A stretch of 64,000 bases of DNA, taken from the NCBI GenBank assembly GCA_045588185.1, contig JAZNDR010000051.1:43549-107548 (forward strand). The letters run 5' to 3'. The notes under the pieces were generated by a model. That model had not been told where the DNA came from. It did not search any database and saw nothing but the letters and a program-made list of their open reading frames with translations. This DNA is from Scatosoma sp045588185 (GTDB lineage: Bacteria > Bacillota > Clostridia > Christensenellales > Borkfalkiaceae). This document shows, piece after piece, positions 27,873 through 33,724 of the stretch (position 1 is its first letter; each line of letters opens with the position of its first letter). Position numbers and translations under genes: made by a program.

Positions 27873-28035
27873 AAAAAGTTATCCACCGAAAGGCAGGGCT
27901 TTGTGAACAACTTTTTAAAATTGCGGAAAGCATTATAAATAAAGGCATATAGCGATTTTTGAAAGGTAAAAAAGAAAAGCTGACGAAAAATTCTCCACGA
28001 GGGGAGAGGGAAAACATTTCGTAAAATACAGCTTT
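27873..28035. repeat. Left 163-bp repeat, attL-side
   Basis: Aligns without gaps to 39575-39737 (147 of 163 identical by hand count, about 90 %). It ends in the 16-base arm 28011-28026 plus the core TACAGC (28027-28032). It starts with AAAAAGTTATCCAC and carries the roughly inverted GTGAACAACTTTTT 19 bases later. To the right of the core, phage sequence replaces the second palindrome arm. Confidence 0.9.
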
Positions 28036-28072
28036 GTAGATTAAAATAATAGCAAATGGGGCGTAAAAACGT

Positions 28073-29056
28073 ATGAATTTAACGAAAAAATTTCGAGAAA
28101 AACCGTTGTCGAGTGGGGTATTTGTGGTGCGAGGTCCACAAGGTGTCGGCAAGACGTCGTTTTGTACGGCTATGCTCTGCGCTGATTATAAAAAATGGAC
28201 GAAATGGCGAACGGAGCAGGGACAATCCCTTGCAAATTCTTATTTCCGTGATAACGGAATAAAACTGAATATTTCCGATCGTTTGTATTTTTCGAGTATC
28301 AAAATCCTATTGAATAAACGGAAACGGTTGTATACGCATTACGTTGATGTTCAACGTTTGGGTTTACCTAATCCCGATTTCAAGGTACAATATCTCCCGC
28401 GCGGCTCCGTCGTGTATATCCAAGAAGCAGACGTATTATTATTTTGTCGAGATTATGAGACTTTAAACAACTATTTGATCAATCTATTAAAATATGTTCG
28501 TCATAACCTTTTGACGATCATCTTTGATTGTCAGGTAGATAGCGCGTTAGATAAAGCGGTAAGAAGATTAACGGTCGGGCTATATCATATCGAAACGAGC
28601 TACGACGCGCGCTTTTTCCTCTTCTGGAAAATGCGCCGTTGGAAGTTCATTTATATAGATAATCAAATGAACGAAGCGGTAAAAGAGCTTGCCTCTGTCG
28701 GTGTAAAAATAAAATTTTCTGTCGTGGAACGCGGGCGGTTGCGTTTCATCGGTAACGTATTTGATAGGTATAATAGCTTCTCGGGCGTTCCGTATTTCCT
28801 TTGGGGAATAAATAAAGTCGGGTATGAGTATTTAGATTATCCGCGGGAAACGTTCAGGATAGACGATATAGAAAACTTCGTGCAGGTTCATCCTTTGGTT
28901 CGTCCAGAAGGTATGATTAAGCCCAAGAAGGCGAGCGAAAAAGCGAAGCCGAAGAAAGAGGAATCGGAAAAAAAAGCCCTTCCCCTTATAAAGGTTTCGC
29001 CCGTTAAGAAATCGAGGGGCAACGCCCCCAGTAGCCCTTCCACGGGTCGATTTTAG
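28073..29056 (+). CDS. Zot/pI-like morphogenesis ATPase
   Basis: 327 residues. P-loop GPQGVGKTS at 21-29 and a Walker B-like RGSVVYIQEAD at 110-120 match the Zot/gene I ATPases that drive extrusion of filamentous phage through the membrane. The C-terminal third is Lys/Pro/Ser-rich and probably disordered. No clear membrane helix is visible, unlike many Zot proteins. It is the first gene inside attL, so in the integrated state its upstream DNA is chromosomal; on the excised circle it would follow the structural genes across att. This is the marker gene for the inovirus call. Confidence 0.82.
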   Translation: MNLTKKFREKPLSSGVFVVRGPQGVGKTSFCTAMLCADYKKWTKWRTEQGQSLANSYFRDNGIKLNISDRLYFSSIKILLNKRKRLYTHYVDVQRLGLPNPDFKVQYLPRGSVVYIQEADVLLFCRDYETLNNYLINLLKYVRHNLLTIIFDCQVDSALDKAVRRLTVGLYHIETSYDARFFLFWKMRRWKFIYIDNQMNEAVKELASVGVKIKFSVVERGRLRFIGNVFDRYNSFSGVPYFLWGINKVGYEYLDYPRETFRIDDIENFVQVHPLVRPEGMIKPKKASEKAKPKKEESEKKALPLIKVSPVKKSRGNAPSSPSTGRF

Positions 29057-29121
29057 GGCCATTTTGCGATAGCGTAGCCAGAGGCGTAAATATATAAAAT
29101 GAAATTTGGGAGGTCACGACT

Positions 29122-29208
29122 GTGGCAAAAAGCAAAAGGGAAAAACAGGGTAAGCGCAGGCGCTGTTTTTCCCTTTTGCCTCGTTTGAGTACCAAAAAGG
29201 TACCATAA
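29122..29208 (+). CDS. Possible tiny basic peptide (28 residues)
   Basis: GTG start seven bases after GGGAGGT, coding 28 residues rich in Lys/Arg. Most of it lies over a long inverted repeat, so the open frame may be accidental. No family recognised. Confidence 0.25.
   Translation: MAKSKREKQGKRRRCFSLLPRLSTKKVP
29132..29179. other. Long perfect hairpin downstream of zot
   Basis: 17-bp perfect arms 29132-29148 / 29163-29179 with a 14-nt loop that itself can pair (AGCGC / GCGCT). There is no T-run after it on either strand, so a plain terminator is not obvious. In filamentous phages a single long hairpin near the origin is the packaging signal; this one lies between the assembly ATPase and the origin region, so that role is possible (inference). 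Confidence 0.6.
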
Positions 29209-29233
29209 AATTTAATAAAAAAGAGGTTTAATT

Positions 29234-29821
29234 ATGCGTGTATTAGTAGCTTGTGAAGAAAGTCAACGTGTAACGATAGAGTTTCGTAAAATGGGGCATA
29301 TTGCCTTTTCATCGGATATTAAAGATTGTTCTGGCGGTTTCCCCGAATGGCATAAAAAAGGCGATTGCCGAGCAGTCATCGATAGTGAATGTTGGGATTT
29401 GATTATAGCACATCCTCCTTGTACATATTTGGCGGTTGCAGGTGCTTGTAATCTTGTGAACGCTCGAGGCGAAATTATAAATCAGCAGCGTTATGAAAAT
29501 ATGCTTGAAGCGCGTGATTTTTTTATGTATTTTTATAATCTCACTGGGGTTAAGGTTTGCATAGAAAATCCTCGCCCTATGGCTCGTGCAGGTTTGCCCC
29601 CTTATAGTCAAGTAATTCAGCCTTATCAATTCGGCGAAAATTACAGTAAACAAACAATGCTTTGGCTAAAAGATTTGCCTTTGCTTATGCCTGAATGTTA
29701 CGCGTTAAGTAAACGGTCTTTCGGGGAAAGTTGGTGCGCTGTTCATAGGAATGCGACAATGCGTAGTAAGACGTTCACCGGCATTGCGCGTGCTATGGCT
29801 AAACAATGGGGGGATTTATAA
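29234..29821 (+). CDS. Orphan C5-cytosine methyltransferase-like protein
   Basis: 195 residues. N-terminal VLVACEESQ looks like a SAM-binding first strand; DLIIAHPPCTYLAVAG carries HPPC at 60-63, resembling the Pro-Cys catalytic motif of cytosine-5 methyltransferases; ENP follows at 111-113. It is much shorter than classical Dcm enzymes (>300) and lacks a visible target-recognition domain, but this short form is common in phages and mobile elements. No endonuclease partner is adjacent. AAGAGG precedes the ATG. DNA methylation activity is not certain. Confidence 0.65.
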   Translation: MRVLVACEESQRVTIEFRKMGHIAFSSDIKDCSGGFPEWHKKGDCRAVIDSECWDLIIAHPPCTYLAVAGACNLVNARGEIINQQRYENMLEARDFFMYFYNLTGVKVCIENPRPMARAGLPPYSQVIQPYQFGENYSKQTMLWLKDLPLLMPECYALSKRSFGESWCAVHRNATMRSKTFTGIARAMAKQWGDL

Positions 29822-29851
29822 CCTACTAAAATAAAAAAATAAAATAAACGG

Positions 29852-30024
29852 GCAAAAGGTGCAAATAGTGCAAAGTGTATTAAATATACAATATCAAATA
29901 AAGGTTTATGAAACCTACCGAAAACGAAAAAAACGCCCGCACCGCTTGGGGCTTGTCCAAGCGGTGCGGGCAAAGGTGCAAAAAGGTGCAAAAAATAGGC
30001 AAAATTATTCCGGCAGTATGCCGG
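29852..30024. other. Candidate rolling-circle replication origin (hairpins plus iterons)
   Basis: A 15-bp perfect G+C-rich hairpin (29935-29949 / 29957-29971, 7-nt loop GGCTTGT) is flanked by paired GTGCAAA repeats: 29859-29865 and 29868-29874 on the left, 29976-29982 and 29986-29992 on the right. A second hairpin CCGGCA-GTA-TGCCGG lies at 30010-30024, 33 bases before rep. Hairpin plus direct repeats next to an HUH Rep gene is the usual double-strand-origin design. The nick site is not identified. Confidence 0.65.
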
Positions 30025-30056
30025 GGACGAAAAGAAAAACTTAGGGAGATAAAAAA

Positions 30057-31193
30057 ATGTATTTAAAACAATGTTTAGTTACTTCAAACGTAGAATTTTT
30101 TAAGGGCGATATACAAGAAATCATAAAATCGCATAAGACTATTAAACAATGGGCGTATATCTTACACGATAAGGACGATACGGCAAAACATTATCATATT
30201 TATCTTAATTTTGGCAGTTCAGGAGTGGACACAAAGCAAATAGGCGGTTGGTTTGGATTGCAAGAATCGCAAGTAGAGAAAATCAAGGGCCGTAAGTGGA
30301 ACGCTCTTGAATATCTGCTTCATAGCGATAATAAGCAGAAGTATAAGCATCAGTATGAGGCTTCGGAAGTAATAGCGAACTTCGATTTTGAAACGGAGAT
30401 AACGAACGCAAAAATTTTAGGCGATTTTGAAAATTTCAGCTATGCGGAGCAGTTGGACTACGTACACGGTTTACCCGTGTCGGAAAAAACATCAGCGTTT
30501 TCAAAATTGGAAAAGCTTTGGAAATTGCGCTGTCAATGGCTTACGCTCCATTCCGATCGAAAAATAGAAGTAATGTTTATTTACGGAAAGGGTGGAACAG
30601 GCAAAACATATTATGCGAAAAAATTGCTTCGCCAGTTAAAACTTGATTTTTGTATATCGTCGTCTTCAAACGATCCGCTTCAAGATTATCTCGGACAAAA
30701 GGCGATTATATTAGACGACTTCCGCGATCGTTCGTTTAAAACGTTCGAGGATTGCTTGAAAATGTTAGATAATGATACTGCTTCCAGCGTAAACAGTCGT
30801 TTTCATAATAAGGTATTCAATGGAGAAATGATAGTTATAACTACCTCCATTCCGTTAAACTATTGGTTTCACGGTAAAAATAGCGACGGAAAATATTTTT
30901 CCGTAAAAGATGAGGATTTTTGGCAGTTTTATCGCCGAATATCGTGCTATGTACATATAACCAAGGAAGAAGTTACGGTTTACAATGAAATAGATGAAAA
31001 GGGAAATCCAAGTGGTTTGGCGCAAGTTTTTAAAAACGAGCTTTTGGAATTGCAAAAGCAACCGAAAGAAAAACGGGATTTCGGAAAAATTTTCGAGCAA
31101 ATATGCGAACCTGCAATAACGGATATTTTCGATAAAGAGCAATTAACGATTGGATATCCAGAAGGTAAAGGAAAATTCAAAGCATCAGTTTAG
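30057..31193 (+). CDS. rep: Replication initiator: HUH endonuclease fused to SF3 helicase
   Basis: 378 residues. The N-terminal endonuclease has the HUH metal motif HYH at 45-47 and a single catalytic Tyr86 in EYLLH, as in the Rep_2/pMV158-like and CRESS-related families. The C-terminal superfamily 3 helicase domain has Walker A GKGGTGKT at 177-184, Walker B IILDD at 217-221 and motif C near 258-266. The fusion is the layout of CRESS-DNA virus Reps and of related bacterial plasmids rather than of Ff-type gene II proteins. TTAGGGAG precedes the ATG and the origin-like region lies immediately upstream. Confidence 0.88.
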   Translation: MYLKQCLVTSNVEFFKGDIQEIIKSHKTIKQWAYILHDKDDTAKHYHIYLNFGSSGVDTKQIGGWFGLQESQVEKIKGRKWNALEYLLHSDNKQKYKHQYEASEVIANFDFETEITNAKILGDFENFSYAEQLDYVHGLPVSEKTSAFSKLEKLWKLRCQWLTLHSDRKIEVMFIYGKGGTGKTYYAKKLLRQLKLDFCISSSSNDPLQDYLGQKAIILDDFRDRSFKTFEDCLKMLDNDTASSVNSRFHNKVFNGEMIVITTSIPLNYWFHGKNSDGKYFSVKDEDFWQFYRRISCYVHITKEEVTVYNEIDEKGNPSGLAQVFKNELLELQKQPKEKRDFGKIFEQICEPAITDIFDKEQLTIGYPEGKGKFKASV

Positions 31194-31245
31194 TTTTCTG
31201 CTCCAAAGGATAGGGGAGGCTTTGTAAAAAGTGGCAGTTACGGAC

Positions 31246-31274
31246 TTGACAAACAAGGTCACCCGTGCTATAAT
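31246..31274 (+). promoter_or_regulatory. Consensus promoter for a small RNA antisense to the 25-residue ORF
   Basis: TTGACA, 17-bp spacer, TATAAT. Transcription from about 31281 runs through and opposite the small - strand ORF 31291-31368. Likely ends are a small hairpin near 31323-31336 (ATCGT / ACGAT then TTTTTA) or the strong terminator near 31484. Confidence 0.8.
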
Positions 31275-31290
31275 AGTAACCGTAAGGTGG

Positions 31291-31368
31291 TTAGCCTAAT
31301 TCTTTAAGAATTAAAATGATCGTGTAAACGATTTTTAAAAATATGAGCAACTTCTCAGGGTCTTTCAT
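31291..31368 (-). CDS. Small hydrophobic peptide, type I toxin-like (25 residues)
   Basis: ATG with a perfect AAGGAGG ten bases upstream. The product has a charged start (MKDPEK), a hydrophobic core (LLIFLKIVYTIILIL) and a KELG end, typical of type I toxin peptides. The SD region AAGGAGGTTAGCC can pair (12 of 13) with GGCTAACCACCTT at the 3' end of the same message, which would hide the SD, as in known type I toxin mRNAs. A strong promoter reads antisense over it. The toxin's own promoter is unclear (TTGACA at about 31422-31427 on -, weak -10). Confidence 0.5.
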   Translation of the reverse strand: MKDPEKLLIFLKIVYTIILILKELG

Positions 31369-31456
31369 ATTGGCTAACCTCCTTATTTTCTTTTCCCCGT
31401 TCTGCACGGGTGAAGGAAGCTTGTCAAGTTAGGGGAGTAGAGAAAACAACAAAATA

Positions 31457-31487
31457 AAAACGCTCCAAGCGGGGCGTTTTTTGTTTG
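31457..31487 (+). terminator. Terminator between the two small-RNA units
   Basis: AAAACGCTCC / GGGGCGTTTT-type stem (31457-31480) with a run of T to 31482; it directly precedes the next promoter. Confidence 0.75.
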
Positions 31488-31513
31488 ACAACGTCGAAAA
31501 TGTATGCTATAAT
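31485..31513 (+). promoter_or_regulatory. Consensus promoter of the 33-residue ORF
   Basis: TTGACA (31485-31490), 17-bp spacer, TATAAT (31508-31513); transcript start about 31520, leaving a ~60-nt structured leader. Confidence 0.85.
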
Positions 31514-31578
31514 GCAATTAAGCAGCAAGGGTTACTCCCGTAGGCGGTTAGCACTTCCGATACAAAGGAGGTGATTTT

Positions 31579-31680
31579 ATGAGAATTGAAATTATCGTTC
31601 TGGAAGCTTTTTTGAAAGCAGGATACATAACTTCTTTTCGAGTTACGAAAGACAAAATCTATGTAACCATAAAAAAATAA
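31579..31680 (+). CDS. Small peptide with antisense RNA (33 residues)
   Basis: Starts after AAAGGAGGTGA, a near-perfect ribosome-binding site. Product: a hydrophobic N-terminal half (IEIIVLEAFLKAGYIT) and a basic, beta-like C-terminal half ending KK. The stop codon lies inside the terminator stem. A divergently oriented promoter at 31765-31793 makes a convergent antisense RNA that overlaps the 3' end. Message, shared terminator and antisense RNA resemble the txpA/bsr-type and par-type type I toxin-antitoxin loci. I recognise no family, and the peptide is less hydrophobic than typical toxins. Confidence 0.6.
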   Translation: MRIEIIVLEAFLKAGYITSFRVTKDKIYVTIKK

Positions 31681-31718
31681 CCGCCCTCGATGTGGAAGTC
31701 ACGGCGGTTATTTTTAAT
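31676..31718. terminator. Bidirectional terminator of the convergent pair
   Basis: Perfect arms AATAACCGCC / GGCGGTTATT (31676-31685 / 31703-31712), followed by TTTAAT on + and by seven T on -. Confidence 0.85.
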
Positions 31719-31764
31719 AACTGTTTAGGCTAACCGTCAACGGTTTAACCTTTGCTGTGGTTTT

Positions 31765-31793
31765 ATTATATCACGGAAAAATAGAAAAGTCAA
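31765..31793 (-). promoter_or_regulatory. Promoter of the convergent antisense RNA
   Basis: On the - strand TTGACT, 17-bp spacer, TGATATAAT (extended -10). Start about 31758; the RNA would be about 80-90 nt, ending at the shared terminator. Confidence 0.75.
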
Positions 31794-31823
31794 TAGGTTT
31801 TTAGAAAAAACTGCGAAAAAGAT

Positions 31824-31849
31824 AAAAAGGACGGGTTACCGTCCTTTTT
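31824..31849. terminator. Terminator of the zinc-ribbon nuclease-like gene
   Basis: Perfect 11-bp arms AAAAAGGACGG / CCGTCCTTTTT with a GTTA loop; T-rich on both sides. Confidence 0.85.
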
Positions 31850-31852
31850 GTT

Positions 31853-32728
31853 TTACCAAGGAAAAAATTTTCGTTTGCTTGCTTTTTTATCATTTTTATC
31901 TTCGTTGGAAGAAGATGTTTCGTCACTGAAATTTATAGAATTCTCTCTAATAAATTCTTTCCTTAATTTTCGATCAAGTGCGGTATCTATATCCGCAGTG
32001 TCTGTTTTTTCGTATGTACAAATAAGTGTTATGCCTAATTTTTCGTAAATAGGTAATTTGAATTTTTTTGTTTTTTGGTATTGGATATTATTTTCATTAT
32101 AACCCCAGTGTTCGATATATACGTGTTTCCCGTCATCTAAATAGTTCGGTAGAAAGAAATCTGGGTGTAATACTTCCTTTTCTGAGGCACCGTAAGCAAG
32201 GGCTTTTTCATAGGCGTGCGATATACCGTGTTCAAATAAATAATTATCTATTTCACGTTCAGATTTACTTTTTACGATATGTCCGTCTTTGCAAGTATAG
32301 CGTCCTTCATAGTTTTCGTCGAGAAGCTCCACATTTGAACAGGCTGTTATTTTAAATAAAAGTTCCTTGTCTTTGTATTTGTGAAAACAAGTAGAGCAGA
32401 AAAGAAGCCCATCAGTTTTTTTTCCGCAAGTGATACATTTTGATTTATTTTGCTCGTTTATAATAACCACATTGTTTTCTTCTTGCGGGGGAATAGTAGG
32501 AGCCTCATATTTTTCTTGTGGCTGAATATTTTTTTCTTCTTTTTTCTTTTTTATTTTACATTTGCAAGTTTTGTTTGTTTCATACCAAGATTGACAGTCG
32601 GGGCATTGTTTAATTTCATTGTTAAATAACATTTGGCTATGAAATCCGCAAAGTCCGTCTTTTCTAGGATGTTTTCCATAGACTAAAAATGTATCTTCTC
32701 CGCAAATAGGGCAAACGTTTTTTTTCAT
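31853..32728 (-). CDS. Zinc-ribbon protein with PD-(D/E)XK nuclease-like domain
   Basis: 291 residues. Cys pairs at 6/9, 42/45, 55/57, 98/101 and 111/114 look like zinc ribbons joined by a charged, Pro/Gln-rich linker. The C-terminal half carries SKSEREIDNYLFEHGI (Glu near 157-159), HPDFFLP (Asp190) and YIEHWG (Glu206), the spacing of a PD-(D/E)XK nuclease core. A Ser/Asp/Lys-rich tail follows. It lies 9 bases downstream of the repressor gene and is probably cotranscribed from the lysogenic promoter, so it may act in the prophage state (host-benefit or exclusion function, inference). Substrate unknown. Confidence 0.65.
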   Translation of the reverse strand: MKKNVCPICGEDTFLVYGKHPRKDGLCGFHSQMLFNNEIKQCPDCQSWYETNKTCKCKIKKKKEEKNIQPQEKYEAPTIPPQEENNVVIINEQNKSKCITCGKKTDGLLFCSTCFHKYKDKELLFKITACSNVELLDENYEGRYTCKDGHIVKSKSEREIDNYLFEHGISHAYEKALAYGASEKEVLHPDFFLPNYLDDGKHVYIEHWGYNENNIQYQKTKKFKLPIYEKLGITLICTYEKTDTADIDTALDRKLRKEFIRENSINFSDETSSSNEDKNDKKASKRKFFPW

Positions 32729-32737
32729 ACTTTCTCC

Positions 32738-32998
32738 TTAAAATTTTACGTTACCGTTATGGATACCGTAATTATTATAAATTTTACTGCCTGTTTCGTC
32801 TTCAAGTCCGATTAAATAATCGCTTGAAACGCCAAAAAATAGGCAGAATTTTTTTATGTCGCTTGCTTTGGGTTCGGTAATGTTTAATTCATACCGTGCA
32901 ATTGCAGCTTGTGTAATTCCAACCATTTTTGAGAGTTTCATTTGTGAAATAGCTTTTTCTTCTCTCAATTCTTTTAATTTTTCACCTAAATTATTCAT
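32738..32998 (-). CDS. Phage-type HTH repressor (Cro/CI, XRE family)
   Basis: 86 residues from the ATG at 32998: an N-terminal HTH_3 domain (LKELREEKAISQMKLSKMVG, then ITQAAIARYE as recognition helix) and a short C-terminal tail. No autoprotease domain. The frame stays open to 33073 but that part crosses the promoter. Its -10 (33011-33016) puts the transcript start within a few bases of the ATG and no ribosome-binding site is visible, so the message is probably leaderless, as for lambda cI. It faces two palindromic operators. Confidence 0.85.
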   Translation of the reverse strand: MNNLGEKLKELREEKAISQMKLSKMVGITQAAIARYELNITEPKASDIKKFCLFFGVSSDYLIGLEDETGSKIYNNYGIHNGNVKF

Positions 32999-33010
32999 AT
33001 TTAAAATTTT

Positions 33011-33087
33011 ATCATAAAATATGCAAAAATGAGTTGACAACTCAAAATCGAGTTGATATAATATAATAAACAACTCATAAATGAGTT
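33011..33087. promoter_or_regulatory. Divergent promoters with two operators (lysogeny switch)
   Basis: Rightward promoter: TTGACA (33034-33039), 17-bp spacer, TATAAT (33057-33062). Leftward promoter: TTGTCA (33040-33035), 18-bp spacer, TATGAT (33016-33011); the two -35 boxes overlap. Two operators with the form AACTC-N6-GAGTT lie at 33039-33054 (between the rightward -35 and -10) and 33072-33087 (at its start site), 33 bp apart. An extra GAGTT at 33031-33035 forms a partial third palindrome. Confidence 0.8.
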
Positions 33088-33180
33088 ATGGTCGTCAAAC
33101 CAATCGATCCCGAAATAGCCTTGCTTGTTTCTCCCAAAGTTTCCAAGCGAGGCGCGGGGGAGATAAAATCAAGGCAATAA
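33088..33180 (+). CDS. Possible short ORF downstream of the switch (30 residues)
   Basis: ATG about 20 bases after the expected start of the rightward transcript; 30 residues beginning MVVKPIDPEI. No ribosome-binding site is visible and no family is recognised. If real it would be the first gene repressed in the lysogen (Cro-like position, but too short for an HTH). Confidence 0.25.
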   Translation: MVVKPIDPEIALLVSPKVSKRGAGEIKSRQ

Positions 33181-33201
33181 CCGAGAGAAAGGGAAGATAT
33201 G

Positions 33202-33233
33202 AAAAGAAAAACCGTTCCCGCATAGGGGAACGG
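33202..33233 (-). terminator. Terminator of the 80-residue - strand gene
   Basis: Arms CCGTTCCC / GGGAACGG (33212-33219 / 33226-33233); on the - strand it is followed by TTTTTCTTTT. Confidence 0.8.
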
Positions 33234-33252
33234 CTTCACGATTGGAAAAGGT

Positions 33253-33495
33253 TTAAATATCGCTAATAAAGTTATTTACGCTATTTTGAAAATTAGAAAT
33301 TTTTTTGTTTCTTTTATTGTACTCATTATGGTAAATTTGAGAAGCGTTAATATAAATTCCTTTTTTCCTAGCTTTTTGTATTTCTTTTCCGGTTTTATTG
33401 TAAGAAATTTGTTTTGCTTTTTCGCGCTGGTGATTGGCGTGTGTATTGTTTACGAAACGCGTAATACCTTTCACAGTTGCGGAAATTAAACCCAT
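33253..33495 (-). CDS. Hypothetical basic protein (80 residues)
   Basis: Real gene by its signals: AAGGAGG eight bases before the ATG, a promoter with extended -10 upstream (TGATATAAT, 33548-33553 on -) and a terminator downstream. The product is rich in Lys and Asn, with an amphipathic helical stretch; no family recognised. It lies between the lysogeny switch and the late genes and is antisense to the rightward transcript from the switch, so the two may interfere. Confidence 0.65.
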   Translation of the reverse strand: MGLISATVKGITRFVNNTHANHQREKAKQISYNKTGKEIQKARKKGIYINASQIYHNEYNKRNKKISNFQNSVNNFISDI

Positions 33496-33547
33496 AACCG
33501 TTTTCCTCCTTTAAATATTTTTGAGAGAGAATTTTTTCGACAAAAAC

Positions 33548-33576
33548 ATTATATCACAAATTTTACGAAAAGTGAA
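33548..33576 (-). promoter_or_regulatory. Promoter of the 80-residue gene
   Basis: On - : TTCACT, 17-bp spacer, TGATATAAT with extended -10. The region 33560-33720 holds no gene; two small hairpins (around 33658 and 33690) precede the next + gene. Confidence 0.55.
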
Positions 33577-33724
33577 GTGAAAACGGTTGTGCGGTTTTGA
33601 TAGGTCAACGAAAGATAGTTGAAAATTTTGTGAATTTATAAAACAAAGGGCAATAACCGCGAAAGCGGATTGTAAATAAAAATAGCAGTCCGTTAAAAAA
33701 AGGAAACGGACGAAGGAGTGTAAA

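Noticed and set aside
29971..29992. Short A-rich direct repeats taken for a CRISPR
   Set aside because: Only two adjacent 10-bp units, no spacers of regular length; better read as origin iterons.
31343..31432. 29-residue hydrophobic + frame opposite the 25-residue ORF
   Set aside because: No ribosome-binding site; it is the mirror of the - strand ORF, which has a perfect SD.
33081..33266. 61-residue + frame starting in the operator region
   Set aside because: No ribosome-binding site, composition unlike protein, and it crosses the terminator of the - strand gene. The shorter frame at 33088 is listed only as possible.
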